DNA of 64,000 nucleotides. Source: Anniella stebbinsi. Lineage: Eukaryota > Chordata > Lepidosauria > Squamata > Anniellidae. Below are positions 33,180 to 44,991 of this stretch, piece by piece (the stretch's first letter is position 1; each line of letters opens with the position of its first letter). The notes beneath the pieces were generated by a model. It had not been told where the DNA came from. It made no database searches and saw only the letters and a program-made list of their open reading frames with translations. Location: assembly GCA_029215795.1 (NCBI GenBank), contig JARDYH010000003.1:90552609-90616608 (forward strand), written 5' to 3'. Both the position numbers and the translations under genes were made by a program.

Positions 33180-33470
33180 TAAGATGTTGAGCATTTCCTA
33201 GACTCCGTGTGGTTTACAACAATGTAATAAAACCTTATAAATCAATAATTGAACATAAAACAATCACCGTGAAAAATGCTACAGCAACAACAAAAAATTA
33301 GCAACCAAGAAATAACAACTCAGGGTAATTTCCCATCCAATCAGCCTTGAAAATCCATCCAAAGGAAGTGGATCTGCAACCCTTTTGGATGGCCTCCATT
33401 GGGAGGTCATTCCAGAGCCTTGGGGCTGTTTTCCCGGTGCCGGGTTGGCACCACCTTCCTCTTCAACCCC
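33180..33470 (-). mobile_element. L2/CR1-like LINE 3' fragment
   Basis: Antisense 3' UTR-like AT-rich stretch ('aatgtaataaaaccttataaatc') next to an antisense coding end near 33340-33470 with 'gaggtcattccagagccttggggc' (LW..LP-type region: ...PRLWNDLP in consensus). Diverged. Confidence 0.45.
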
Positions 33471-35397
33471 GTGCTTTCCCTCTCCCGGCACAGCATCAGG
33501 TAATCCCAATGCTGAGGAGGGAGCATGGAGTTTCTGGGTGGCCATCTTGGTCCCAAAGCCGCCCCCGACCTCTTCCTGGTGGAAGGAGACCAATCAGTGG
33601 TTGCCTTCCACCAGGCTCTACCCCCAGGTTGGCTCCAAGTTGGCCTCAGAGCAAAGTCACACAGTAGAAGGGCCATGTTGACATCACTCCCTCTGAAAAA
33701 GTTGGGGTAAATCCCTGACTTTTTCATATCGCAGCATCACAGGGAAGACCCTTGGTGGCTGTGAAGCTGCGCTTGCATCATCTAACCGATGCAGTGCAGA
33801 TCCTCAGCAACCGTGGGGTTTTCCCCACATATAGAAAGCCCTCTGCTTGCAGTAATGGCTCTACTGCAGGTGTTTATTATCTCACCTTGCAAAATTAGAG
33901 CAAAAGCCCTTTTCTCACAAAACCCAAGAGGAGAGTGACCTGTAGGATGAGTCTAGTTGTAGGTATCCAGGTAGCAATGGCTAGATCAGACAAGGCAGGA
34001 TCTAGGAAAGCTCCAGGCCAAACTTCCAGCAGGAACAGTCGTTTCTTTTACCAATGCCTGAGCTCAAAAACACTGAAAACCTCAACATCTCAACCTAGTG
34101 CCAATTGCTAGCTGAAAATTTAGCAAAAAAACTAGAGGGACAACATTCTGGCTTGGAGCTGGGCACTCCACAGTCTCTGGATAGACTCTAGCTGTACCAA
34201 CACCCCTCCCACAGTTTCTCTGTTGGGGCTTTACAGTGGAATGAGGGGCCTTGGGAAAACAGAGATGAGACGGACCTTCAGTTGGAGGAATCTAAAACCC
34301 ACTTTAGAGAAACATGTTGTGCCCAGTTCCTCTGAGTGGCCTGCAGAAGTCCTGTTCCTCAAAGTAGACTTCTGCCAACAGACTTCCACTGTTGGTAGAG
34401 TCTAGGATATTCTAGGACCAAGAAGGGCCTTATTAGAAGATTTTAAGTAAGGGGGGTGTCATATAGAGAGAACTTGAAAGGCTTTAAAGGTAATTGCCAG
34501 CACCTTAAATCAAGGCCAGATCTACACCAAGAAGGATATAGTGGTATGAAAGCCTAGGAGACCAGAGGCAGCCAGTGCCATGGCCATAGCCATAGAACTG
34601 GGTGATAGGTTCTCACCTTTCCATAGGTATCAGGTGAGGCTGTGGCATTCTATGTATTAAGGCCTACAAAGTGTCTGACACACCACTCACCACCCCGTTT
34701 GGAATTTTTGGCTAAAGAGGAGGTTTGTCAACCCTCTGATAGACTGCCATGGATGGATGGTAGGGCTAATTCAGCTTTATGTGTTGTTTTGACCTGATCT
34801 ACCACTTCTATACTAAAACTCTATAAAACCAATTCCAAAGTTTTTACTTTTTTAAAAAAACAACAACACATCAATAAATGCAGATAAAATACCAAGTGAA
34901 ACCACTCGATCCCACTGGAAAATAGAAAGATAATTAAGCCTGCTGTTGACAATTTTCTAGGGAAGAAAGTTACTGATCTCAAGAGATGGCTTTGGCAGTT
35001 GTTTTTCATCATCCGAGAAAAATTGCACAGGAACGAACTGAATATATATTTCCAAGTATATTCATGTTTCAGGCATTAATTATCATCAATATGGAAAGGC
35101 AAGAGTTTCCAATTACAATGCAAATACACATCAAAAGTGTTCTCTACTTATTGTGAGCTGCACAGTGAAGTTATCCTTAACTTTGCAACTCAAATTTTAT
35201 GTCCCATAAAATGACATTCCCTCCCCCTCCCCCACCCCAAAGCATCTTAAATCAGAACAACCCTTGACCTTCTGACAGTAATTGCTGTAAATATTGTTAA
35301 GTGAGCTTTGTAATATTCTGGAGCTCCCCCATCTCCCCCTTAGTGTAAATGCTTTGGTGGGGGTGGGGGTGGGGACTTTTTTGAACACTTTTTCAAG
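33471..35397. other. No gene recognised; L2-like remnant near 34480-34560
   Basis: 33471-33670 is GC-rich with frames on both strands. 'ggctttaaaggtaattgccagcacctt' (34477-34503) is antisense to the L2 'FKVLALTFKAL' block, so a decayed LINE fragment is likely. (CCCTCC)-rich 35220-35240 and 35340-35370 are simple sequence. Confidence 0.4.
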
Positions 35398-35539
35398 GGC
35401 AGGATCTACACTACTGCTTTAAAATGGTTTAAAACAGTTTATAACGGTAGTGACAACTGTTGGGGCCCAGGACACACCCCATATACAGTTTTCAAAACAT
35501 TTTCAAAGTTGTTGTACCCTGCATGGTGTAGATCGGTCC
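35398..35539. mobile_element. 142-bp inverted-repeat element, TSD AAG
   Basis: The ends GGCAGGATCTACAC and inverted GGACCGATCTACAC, with AAG on both sides (35395-35397 and 35540-35542). The 'ctactgctttaaaa.ggttt' subterminal sequence is shared with 18507-18625. The right half is diverged. Confidence 0.65.
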
Positions 35540-36002
35540 AAGGTTTGCTTTTTTAGCTAATGGGATACTGTAAACTGATAAATGTACTTTGCTACCGTCG
35601 AAGTCGCAGGAACTGGCGAAAAAGAAGTGCCGGGTACAAATCAGACCCATGGTCTGTGTTTGAAAGTGATTATTGTGAATGATCGCATAAGGAAAGCGGA
35701 TGGGGCGAGGTGTGGTGGGGGAAGCAAATCCTATGGGAAGGCCTGAGCAGTCACTGAAGGGAGCCTTTAAATGGGCAGTGTGTTTAGTCAACACGTATAT
35801 GAACATGCCATCTGCAATGGAGGATCCCCATACCGGCATAGCCCCTTGAACTGATCCTGGTAAGAAACCAGCCACTAATGCAACGCAGTGAAAATTGGGG
35901 TAACACGGTCAAGACGCATCGCTCCCACCAGCAACCTAGTCATGGCATTTTTCACCAATTGCAGTTTCCTGATGCTTTTCAAGGGCACTCCTATGTAGAG
36001 CA
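35540..36002. other. No gene recognised
   Basis: A minus-strand 127-residue frame (35492-35875) has no recognisable domain. Confidence 0.4.
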
Positions 36003-36461
36003 GGGGTACCTCTAGACGGACTGTTTCCGTCGATATGGCTTCGCACTGGCAGCATTTTGGTTACATGATGCAGCCGCCAGTGCGAAGTCATCTTGGGGCA
36101 AATGCCCTTTGCTCCTATTTTAAAAAGTCGGCCATTTAATGCGACTTTTTTGGAGCGGAGCAGGCAGCCCAGGGAAAGAGGGTAGAGCAGTGAGCCGTAA
36201 GCTCGCTGCACCGCCTCCACTGTCCTCTCCCCCATTTTGATTTTTTTTTAAAACGTACCTTACCAGCAAGGAGCCAATGCTCCCAGCCGCCCCTCTTGCT
36301 GCTGGCGAGCTACCGCCCTCGTGCAGTGGCACCAGTGGCTTGAGGAAAAGCCGGCATGGTGCCCCTCATGTGTAGAGGGGCATCTGGGAGCACAAATGCG
36401 CCTCATGCCGGCTGCTGCTGCCGGCACAACGTATAACCGATGTCGTCAAGAGAGGACCCAG
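36003..36461. mobile_element. Inverted-repeat DNA element, GC-rich interior
   Basis: The ends 'aggggtacctctagacg' and, inverted, 'tgggtcctctcttgacg' are related. An inner palindrome at 36043-36090 has 12-bp perfect arms (cttcgcactggc). The interior 36120-36420 is GC-rich. No target duplication established. Confidence 0.45.
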
Positions 36462-36965
36462 GTTACAGTAGTCTAACAAGGGTGTAAATGACCGTGGCAA
36501 GTTCCACCTTTGTCGGGAATGGTCATAGTTGGAGAGACAGACAGGGCTGGGGTAAGCGGCGCTCCTTGCAATCAATGCCACTTGCACATCTGACAAGAGT
36601 GCCAGATCAAGGAGCGCCCCCAAACGACAGACCTGCTCTTTGATAAGGAATGCAGCCCAGTCCAAGACAGGCTGCACATCTAATCCTGAGTCAGGTAACC
36701 TACTTAATAACAGTACTTGCATCTTGTCAAGGTTAGGTTTCAGCTTGTTTTGCCCCATCTAGTCCCTCACAACTGCCAGACAGTGGTTCAATACTTCTAC
36801 TGCTTCTCTAGGATCAGATGAAAATGAGAGACAACGCTGGGCATCATCTGCTTGCTGATGATTCCACAACACAAATGCTCAAATGACTTCACCCAGTGGA
36901 TTCATGTAAAAGTTCAACAGCATGGCACCCTGCAGAACCCCATAGATCACTGGCCAAGGACAGGA
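36462..36965 (-). mobile_element. L2-type LINE RT fragment
   Basis: On the minus strand, from about 36960 to 36460: a degraded RT motif B (YGVLQGAMLLNFYMNPLGEVI), motif C region (HQQADDAQRCLSFSSDP, with QADD in place of YADD) and downstream NKLKPNLDKMQVLLLSRL...LGALLDLALLSDVQVALIARSA. Stops and substitutions show an old, dead copy. Confidence 0.75.
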
Positions 36966-37067
36966 GCAGGGGTCTCCAAGAGGTCTCCTATCTAGGGCGA
37001 CCATATGGAAAGGAGGACAGGGTTCCTGTATCTTTAACAGTTGTATAGAAAAGGGAATTTCAGTAGG

Positions 37068-37071
37068 TGTC

Positions 37072-37106
<35 letters not shown>

Positions 37107-37795
37107 TATTTATTTATTTATTTCTAATCCACCTCTCCCTCTGGATCGAGGCAGGGAACAACAATAAATATAAATACAAAGACCATAAAATAGATAAAAC
37201 ATTAAAAACAAATCAAACTAAGACCCCCTCTAGATTGATTCCGTTTGAAGCCTGGTTAGCCGATTATGCGCATATTCGCTGAAGCACTTTATCGTAAATG
37301 CTTGTATGCAGGAGGTAATTGAGCACTCAACTGGTGACCTTACCGGTTGTTTCAAATGCGCTTTACAAGTAGTTAATGCGGAGAATCGCTTGTTCACATA
37401 GTCAAAATGCGCTTTAACGGCCGGAGCAAAATAAAACTCGCTATTTAACGCACCATAATTGGAGAGAAAATCGCCTCTACGCCCGATTTGCGCTCCGTAA
37501 ATTTTTAAATGCGCCTTGAAAGAGCTTTAAATGCCTCTTGTAGAGGCAACCTAATACATTATTAAAACATCTTAACATTCAACTAGGTAGGCCTGTCGGA
37601 AGAGATCAGTCTTCACGGCTGTCTTAAATTCAAGAAGACTACTAAGTTGTCGAACCTCTCCCGGCAGGCCATTCCACAATCTGGGAGCGACAGAAGAAAA
37701 GGTCCTCTGGGTCACACTCGTCAGCCTAGTTCTGGCTGATTGAAGTAAATTATTTGCATGCAGCACCTCTTTTTGTATCTGGTCAAGAGGGCAGG
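37068..37795 (-). mobile_element. L2-like LINE 3' fragment (interrupted)
   Basis: Minus-strand frame 37805-37572 encodes LDQIQKEVLHANNLLQSART, then TFSSVAPRLWNGLPGEVRQL and FKTAVKTDLFRQAYLVEC, the ORF2 C-terminus of the 'ccccgcctcgatcc' L2-like family. Its 3' UTR and (ATT)n tail follow at 37200-37068. The UTR is split at 37222-37551 by another element; the two sides join cleanly at a TAA duplicate. Confidence 0.85.
37222..37551 (-). mobile_element. GCGC-rich foldback DNA element, copy 3 (diverged)
   Basis: The ends GACCCCCTCTAGA and inverted GGTTGCCTCTACA, with TAA on both sides (37219-37221 and 37552-37554). Many TGCGC motifs have decayed. 'aatgcgctttaacggccgga' is identical to copy 2. Inserted in the L2 3' UTR. 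Confidence 0.8.
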
Positions 37796-37865
37796 GCTCC
37801 TGCATCTTTAAATGTTACGATGAAGAGGGAATTTCACCTTTCTATATGGCCACCCTAGTCCTATC

Positions 37866-38834
37866 TATCAGTAGATCATATACTCTGTCACTATGATGCT
37901 ACATCACCATTGCTAGTTTGAGAATGGCTCATTAATGATCATCATAGCCCTAAAATTTCATAGTCCCTCTGACAATGAAGAAAATGTTTATGATTTCATC
38001 TCGTCTTAGAACCAATCTGTGGATGAAACTCCAGGCCAGTGTTCCCAGCAAAACAATGACGTAACTGGCCTCTGGAGTTAAGGGGTTTGAAGGATGGAGC
38101 TTACAAGTGATGGTAGCAGCTGTGTTGTTCTTTGAGATGTACCCAAATGTCAACTCATTGAAACATGGAAAATGAGAAAACAGATTACTCTTCAGCCAAA
38201 CCTACTAGCCCAAGCTAGTTTGGGTAAAATGTTATTATATAGAATATGATCCTATTGATTGGTGCAATTATATCTGGTCTCAATGTGACTTGTTTTCTTT
38301 CGTATGGCTTGTTCTACAAAAAAAGGGGTGTAAATAAATAGCATCCTTTCCTTGGAAACAAAATCATATTTGACTTGTTGATGTGGTATTTCAGTTTATG
38401 TTCCAAGATTAAAGTGGCACGCTAAGCTTGAGAAGAAGGAGATTTTGAAATGTGAGAATTAAAAGCTTTCACTGTGATGAAATGAAAGTTGTTTTCCTAG
38501 AATAAGCAGAAAACATTACAAGAGAACAAGTTCATTTATCCTCTCTCCAAACTTAAAAATATTTACATAATTTCCCTCGAATTAAGAAGATGGTACTAAG
38601 TTATGTTACATCGTTCCATTATTTGCCTTCATAATACTATCTAAAAACGTTTCCCCAAATGTTGGTCCTTCTTCAGTAACCCATCTGAGCCAGCCTTCCT
38701 GGTGACTTGCGTACACTTCTGAAGGCTGCTGTTGGAGTCCTGCTTGGCCTTCTGCCTAATAGATATACTCCAGCTCACCCTTTATTTGTATTATTATTAT
38801 GATTATGATTATGATTATTAATTTATTTCTTGCC
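37866..38834. other. No gene recognised
   Basis: AT-rich sequence with short frames. A (GATTAT)n/(ATT)n stretch lies at about 38790-38822. Confidence 0.45.
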
Positions 38835-38998
38835 CATTTTCCTCTTACAAGAAGTCTGAGGTGGCTCACATGTGCCTCCATCTCTTCATTTTATCCTTAG
38901 GCTAAGAGTCAGTGACTGCCCACAAATCACCCAGCGAACTTCATGGCCTAGAACTCCCAAGTCCCAAACCAATACTCTAACCACTACACCACACAGCA
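38835..38998 (-). mobile_element. MIR-like tRNA-headed SINE
   Basis: Antisense head 'ctctaaccactacaccac' (A-box region) and 'gaactcccaagtcccaaacc', with the body 'cccacaaatcacccagcgaac..catggcctag'. Same family as 3428-3600. Confidence 0.65.
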
Positions 38999-38999
38999 C

Positions 39000-39325
39000 A
39001 TGGTTAAACTATGGAATTCAATACCACAAGACACAGAGATGGCCACCAATTTGGAGGGCTTTAAAAGGGGGTAGACAAAGTGTTGGATGAGAAGGCTATC
39101 AATGGCTACTAGTCCTGATGGCTATATGCTACCTCCAGTATCAGAGGCAGTAAGCCTATGTATACCAGTAGCTGGGGAACATGGGTGGGAGGATGCTGTG
39201 GCCCTTGTGTGCTGCTTGTGGATTTCCCAAGGACAGCTGATTGGCCATTGTATGAACAGAATGCTGGACTAGAAGGACCCTTGGTCTGATCCAGTGTGGC
39301 TCTTCTGATGTTCTTATGGCTCACC
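39000..39325 (+). mobile_element. CR1 LINE 3' fragment
   Basis: Starts in 'ggttaaactatggaattcaat' (VKLWNSI), continues through 'gatggccaccaatttggagg' (MATNLEG) and the 3' UTR to 'gctcttctgatgttcttatgg'. Same family as 25830-26330. Confidence 0.8.
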
Positions 39326-40998
39326 CTTCAACATTTCATAGATGAACATAGGGACATGGCTGAAAGCTCTTTTCTGCTTCAGTCATACATTGATGACTGA
39401 AGCAGATATATTAGTAAACTGGCCACAATAGTATTCCTTTAAAAAGAAGGTAATACGATTCTCTCCCAGCTGCTTCATTAAGTCCCACAGAAGGGAGGAA
39501 ATGGGTGAGTTGGGGGCAGACAAGTGGGCATGATAAGGCAGAGGCCATGGATCTGTTGGGTCCAATGGCTTCTCAGCTCGTCTCCGCCCCTGGCAAAGTG
39601 AGCAAGTTACATAGGCTCAGAGGCCTGGCTAACAAAAAAATGCTTAAATGGAGGAGCAAAAATAGCCTCCCTTGCTTCTTCCGCCCTGCCAGCAAGAGCC
39701 CAGCAGGGCTTTGGGTGGACAGAGGGATTCAAGTTGAGAGCCTTCTGTTATTTTGGCTAGACACTCATAGGATTGTTCTCTAAAAATATTTAATAGAGCG
39801 GTGTGCCTTTATAACTTCTACTCATATGGTTCCTATGGGGCTTAATTAGAATAAACTGGTGGGGGGGGGGGGACAACACCACAGCCTGAACAAAGTATAT
39901 CTTTAGTAAGCATCAAATTACAGAAATAAGCCACAATTCAATGTCCAAACACAAAAATATGGATCACTTGCTTATAGTCCAGTCCCAAGTGTCTTTTGTA
40001 TCTCCAGATGCTGAGTATTTCCAGAAGTCTCTTTTGTAGGTTTTCTTAACTTTAATTCACAGGGCAATCCCCAATTTGTAACTCAACATTGTTGTTCAAC
40101 GTATTAGCCCATGATAAGAACTCATAACTATACGGAAATTCTTCTAACATTCAGCTTTTCACAGAACAACTGACTCTCTTTTTAAATTGGTTCTTCTCTT
40201 AGTCCTCCCTTGGAGTGAGGACTCCGCCCCAGGAACTAAACCACCTGCTCCATAGGGGTTACACCTTCATTTAAGAACAAATGAAAAATGCAACTGAATC
40301 AAGCCCATTCAGTTCCTTTTTTTCGCTCATTACAAAATAAATAGCAAAACTGAGGAATGGGCTTGATTTCTGATACCACATTCATACCCGTTTGTCACTC
40401 CGTGATCTGGGTGGGGAGTTGCCCTGTCCAGAAGGAGGAATCATGTCGGCTTAAATTAATGTATTTGTAATGAAGATATTCCATACATTGGTGCAAATAT
40501 ACTCATGTTATTGGCGTAACTAGGCGTGGAATTGTTAGCCTGATAGGAAGAGCAAAATCACCTATTCCAGCATTGTTCTGTTGTGGAAACAGGATCCTTA
40601 GTTCTCAAAGGCATCTATCAAATACGGCTAATGTGTTGCTCAGAGTGCCATATCCACTTGGGCAGCTCACCCTCCAGGGCCCTCTTCCGCACCAAATCTA
40701 CATTCTAACTGCCATAGTCACCAGCTGCTCCTCATCCTCATCCTTTTTCTCATCATTGCTGCTACTTGCTTGCTTGGCAGACAGAGAACCAGTGAGCAAG
40801 TAGGCTCCTTCTCACCACCGGAGTGAAAAGCAAGTGAACTAGCAGGCTGAAGAGCAGGAGCATGGCCAGGGGTCCCTTGTCAGTGGGTACCTACTGGAGT
40901 GTGGCCCCTTGGCAGGTGCCCATCCATGCCTACCCTTGGCACCAGCCCTGGTTGTACCAATGATGAGTTTTGTATTATCAAAGGGAATCATTTTCTTA
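39326..40998. other. No gene recognised; poly-G at about 39861
   Basis: A run of about 12 G lies near 39861-39872. The region up to 40260 looks like a decayed, antisense retroelement or LTR, but I could not identify its ends. Frames 39505-39783 and 40573-40803 have no domain. Confidence 0.35.
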
Positions 40999-41343
40999 GG
41001 GTGCCTCTACAAGAGCGATATAAAGCTCTTTCAAGGCACATTACCGATTTAACCTCCACATGAACGGAGCGCAAATCGGGGGTTGAGGCGCTTTTTCTGT
41101 CCGATTATGCGCATTATTGAATGTGCGTTAAATAGCAAGTTTTAATTTACCGCAGGAATTAAAGCACCTTATGACCATGTAAACAAGCGATTCTCCGCAT
41201 TAAACACCTTTAAAGCACGTTTCATGCAAGCGGTAATGCGCTTCACCGCCTCCCGTGTATAGGGATTAGGCGTAAAAGCGATTGTGAGAAGATGCGCATA
41301 ATTGGACAACTGGGCGTCAAACCGAATTCTTGTAGAGGGGACC
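40999..41343 (+). mobile_element. GCGC-rich foldback DNA element, copy 4
   Basis: The ends GGGTGCCTCTACAAGAG and inverted GGTCCCCTCTACAAGAA, with TTA on both sides (40996-40998 and 41344-41346). The interior shares order and spacing with copy 1 (gcgcattattgaatg, gttaaatagc, aacaagcgatt, gggattaggcgtaaa) but is more decayed. Confidence 0.8.
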
Positions 41344-41346
41344 TTA

Positions 41347-42487
41347 GTTCATTCCAATCCATCATTCCAATCAAACAGTACAGCTCTGAGTTTGTTCTAA
41401 CAAATCCAAATCTGAGACATTTGACTTCTTCACTGTATATTTAACAATGGCATAAAATAAGCCAGTCAATAGCTTGTGGTGATTTAATAACTTTCATGCA
41501 CCAGCCATTTCTATAAAACTTTAATGGGTGAATAGAAAGCAGAAGAGTTTAATGTGTTCTGGAAAATGCAGACAACTCTGCAAACTATTTTGTTGTTGAT
41601 GATGCTGTACATGGACAGCCAGCAGTAAGTACAAAGTTTATTAAAACAATATATTATTTGGGGATTATAAAAATAGAAGAATCAGGAGTCTTATCACTAT
41701 TTTATTGTCTAGCTGTTTTTAAAAGTTTATTGTAAAGTGAAGTGGCGGAAGGTGAATGTGATTAAATCCTATCAATTGTCTTTGTCTTCAGCCTTTACCA
41801 AAAAGTTTTAAAATCTAGTGGAAAAAGCTGCTCTGATGGAAGGAACATACTCGCTCATACTCAGCTGCCTGCCATCATCGGAAAAGGGCTAATGATGCTT
41901 CATAGTCCCTGGAAGAAGCATGTTACTTCAATTCTGGTAACCAGACAGTATCTCCCACTGCTCCTGAGGGTAGCAAGCTAGCTTAGGAGGCCCAGGGCAA
42001 GCCATGTGGCATCCAGAGCTCTGTCTTCCAATGCTTCACCTTCTCTCCCTGTTCCCCAGTATCTGCTGCCTGAGGATACTGTCTAATGGGAGGGCCGGCC
42101 CTGTTCAGGAAGGATTACTATCTGTAACGAGGCTTGAAATCAGGAGTTTACTGTTTTATGTTTTTTTCGTATGTAATGTTTTTAACATTGATGATGTGTT
42201 GTGTTTTCCATATCAGAAGCTACCTTGTGAAGGCGTGGCCCTAGAAGGCTGCCTCAAAATCTCTTAAATAATAAAAAGCAATCGATCCAAACCAAAATAC
42301 TTACAGGTTTTTTTGTGTGTGTGGCCCAGTCTGAGTTACCTTAGGAACAATAAGGAGGGCTAATCCTGAAGCCCTCTTTAGACCTTGTAGCAGCCTTTCC
42401 CAGCCTTGGTTCTTCAGATGTTGTTGGACTACAACTTTCATCACCACTTCGACCGAATTCCATTTCAGGTGAACTGCTCAGGAGTAA
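41347..42487. other. No gene recognised
   Basis: AT-rich to about 41900, then mixed. A fragment of the 'ttggactacaactt' MER-type hAT family lies near 42415-42440. Confidence 0.45.
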
Positions 42488-42562
42488 AGCGAGTTTCATA
42501 CAGCCAGTAATGCGCTTCAATGCCTCTCGTATATAGGTATTAGGCGTAAAAGCGATTGTCAG
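42488..42562 (+). mobile_element. GCGC-element fragment (right-half sequence)
   Basis: 'taaagcgagtttcatacagc..gtaatgcgcttca..gcctctcgtatatagg.attaggcgtaaaagcgattgt' matches 41208-41290 of copy 4 in the same orientation. It lacks terminal repeats here and passes directly into unrelated sequence at about 42563. Confidence 0.7.
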
Positions 42563-43443
42563 GAAACTCTCTTTAAAGTTGTTGACATGCATGCAAATGT
42601 TGCTGAAAGTAATGTGCTTTGTCCCGGGAAGCTGTCCAAACAGGTTTTGCACCCTTTATTCTCCCCGCCTACCAGAATCTCCCGCCTTCGGTTACCTAGG
42701 TTACTTGCTGGGAATGATGTGGTTAACCTGTTTGGCTACCTCTCTCCCCTTCAATTTCGCCGCCAGCTGAAAATGTCCTCCCTCCCAGAACTGCTCAGGA
42801 GTAAATGGAAATGTGCCCCATAAGTTTTCCCCTCCAGCACCCTTTGAAAACTTATTTTTAGTCAGGGCTGCCTCTCTCCCCCCACTTCGCCCGATTTCCA
42901 TTTCAAGTGAACTGCTCAGGAGTAAATGGGAATGTGCCTTGCACACACACACACCAAAACAGACAGGGGGATGCTGTTTCGTTCCTTCCCCCTCCTCTTC
43001 CCAGCGAGCTCAACCGTTGTAAAACATATACACACACACAGAGCTCATGTCAGGAACCCAGCAAGAAGCGAGGGACGATATGTCTAAGCTGATCGCTAAT
43101 TATGCACACATCCACACATCCTTCCTGCCCCTTTTACTTCTCGTGAAACCACCTCCATCTGGCCCCGTGTCTCCATGAACGAAATATTCCATCAGGGGAG
43201 CTAAAATAAATTTTATTTTCCATTCACATTGGGTCTCGTGTTCCTGGAGCTTCCATCCAGAGAGACAGAGAACAAGGAGGAAGTTGCCAGGAGGAGACAG
43301 GAAATAAAACTAAACGAAAAAGTGGGAGGTTTTCCCAGCGAAGGGGCAGTTCTATGCATGACATCAGGACCATCTCCTCACAAAATTGTTTACACAGCCT
43401 CCTCACAAAATTGTTTACGTGGACATAAGGCATTCTTACTCCC
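42563..43443. other. Interval between two GCGC-element fragments
   Basis: About 880 bp, GC-richer than the flanks. 'gaactgctcaggagtaaa' occurs at about 42471, 42788 and 42909, together with 'gatttccatttcaagt'-type sequence, indicating an internal repeat. No gene recognised. It may be cargo of a rearranged transposon (see findings). Confidence 0.35.
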
Positions 43444-43553
43444 GCTGTAAATTAAAAGTCGCTATTTAACACGCATTCGAAAATGTGAGTAATCGGAGAT
43501 AAAACGTGCCTGGACCCCTGATTTGAGCTCCGCTCTTGTAGAGGCACCCTATA
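43444..43553 (-). mobile_element. GCGC-element fragment (left-end sequence, inverted)
   Basis: 'aaaagtcgctatttaacacgcattcgaaaatg' (in parts) and the end 'gctcttgtagaggcaccc' match the left end of the family in antisense. Opposite orientation to the fragment at 42488-42562. Confidence 0.7.
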
Positions 43554-43721
43554 CAACACCGCATTAGTATTTCGTTTCCTTAAAACCCCACAGCATCATT
43601 GCTGTGAGGTGGAAGCAATAAAGTTAGACAGCAGGAGGGAGCACAGGCTACCCGGCCAGAAGGAAGAAAGGAGACAAAGTCTGGTGTTAGTAAGCATGTA
43701 TCTTTAATATATTGTATTAAA

Positions 43722-43757
43722 AGCCCAACGTTTCGGATATGATCCTTCTTCAGGAGC
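43722..43757 (-). ncRNA. Hammerhead-ribozyme-like core (partial)
   Basis: On the minus strand: CTGAAGA (43753-43747), a stem II with GGAT/ATCC, then GAAAC (43734-43730). These are the two conserved boxes of the hammerhead separated by a pairing helix. I found no nearby NUH cleavage strand closing stems I and III, so it is at best a half site, possibly the edge of a Penelope-like element whose remainder is absent. Confidence 0.35.
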
Positions 43758-44119
43758 TATAAACAATGAATAAAATATATACAATGGTAAATAAAAATGA
43801 GGACAACACCCATTAGAAGTTATACATTCCTTTCTTTAAAAAAAAATGTATGGAGAGAATCATGATGAATATTTTTCTATTTTTTATTATTTTTATGTAT
43901 ATATATATATATATATATATATGGCAATAAATGAATGCTTTCACTGGACAAACATATGCTTGGATTCTCCCTTTAAAATCTTCTCTATAAAGGCGCTTAC
44001 ATGTCCTTATTGAAAGACACCTGTATTTTAAATTTATATGTGTGTATATAATTGTTTTCTTCAAACATTAACATTCATGCAGACTCCTCTACAGAGTGTG
44101 CACTCGGTATAAATAAACA

Positions 44120-44155
<36 letters not shown>

Positions 44156-44991
44156 CTAAATCCATTCCTTTATACTCATGCAGACTCCACTAGGGAGCGT
44201 GTTTTGACATAGACATTACGAACATTCTATAAACCAATTCTTTCGATATTGTCTTCTCACACCACCCACATTGCTGTCTTTTTCCATTTCACAAAGAATT
44301 CCATATTTCCAAAAACCCAAATCAAACAAAAAATTATATTATTGTGACATATACTGTTTATCATGGAACAACAGGATTTTTATAACTGGCAACCTTTGCT
44401 ATCACATAAATTTGATGGGGGACGCCAGCACAGTTTTGGGGGGGGGGAGCCCGATGTGGCTGTGAGTTGGCAACTGCATCATATAAACAACACAGCGCCA
44501 CTGCACAGCTACGGTGGGGTAAATAGGGTATATCAACACACACATCCCGGAAAGCTTCCTGGTTTCATTAGAATTGTCGACTGATTTTTGATTCTATGTG
44601 CTGAACCCAGGGCTGATTGGGTCCTTTGTGTGATGCTCACGAACTGATTCTTGTCAGGGAAGTACATTGTGATCTGTTAACTGTGGATCTTTATTGGGGA
44701 CCATACAGGCTTATAGCTAATTACAGAAATGACTGCAATAAAAGGTTTTACAGTGACTTGTGCTCTGGGAAGTCATGTTCTGACAACAGGAAATTCCCAA
44801 CAAAGTCTATGTATGAATTGTAGTTTTTCTAGTGTAGACTAGTAAAATTTCGCAAGGGGCTGTTAATGCAACAAGATTTATCTGAATGTGTGAGTGTACC
44901 TTTAAGGGCACTTCCCCTTCAGATTTTCAGGAAGTCAGGCCCAAGGGAACTGACCCTGAGTACTCACATAAGGCGTTCTGATTATATATAT
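43758..44991. other. No gene recognised; two (TA)n tracts
   Basis: (TA)n at about 43898-43922 and 44121-44152. 'catgcagactcc.ctac.gagcgtg' occurs twice (about 44076 and 44178), suggesting a short old duplication of about 100 bp. Confidence 0.4.

Larger units (their letters stand above)
36993..37857. mobile_element. hAT MITE carrying nested L2 and GCGC element
   Basis: The left end TAGGGCGACCATATGGAAAG and inverted right end TAGGGTGGCCATATAGAAAG are flanked by ctcctatc (36985-36992) and gtcctatc (37858-37865), 7 of 8 identical. The MITE arms (36993-37067 and 37796-37857) are split by an L2 fragment, itself split by a GCGC-rich element. This gives a three-layer order of insertion. Confidence 0.8.
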
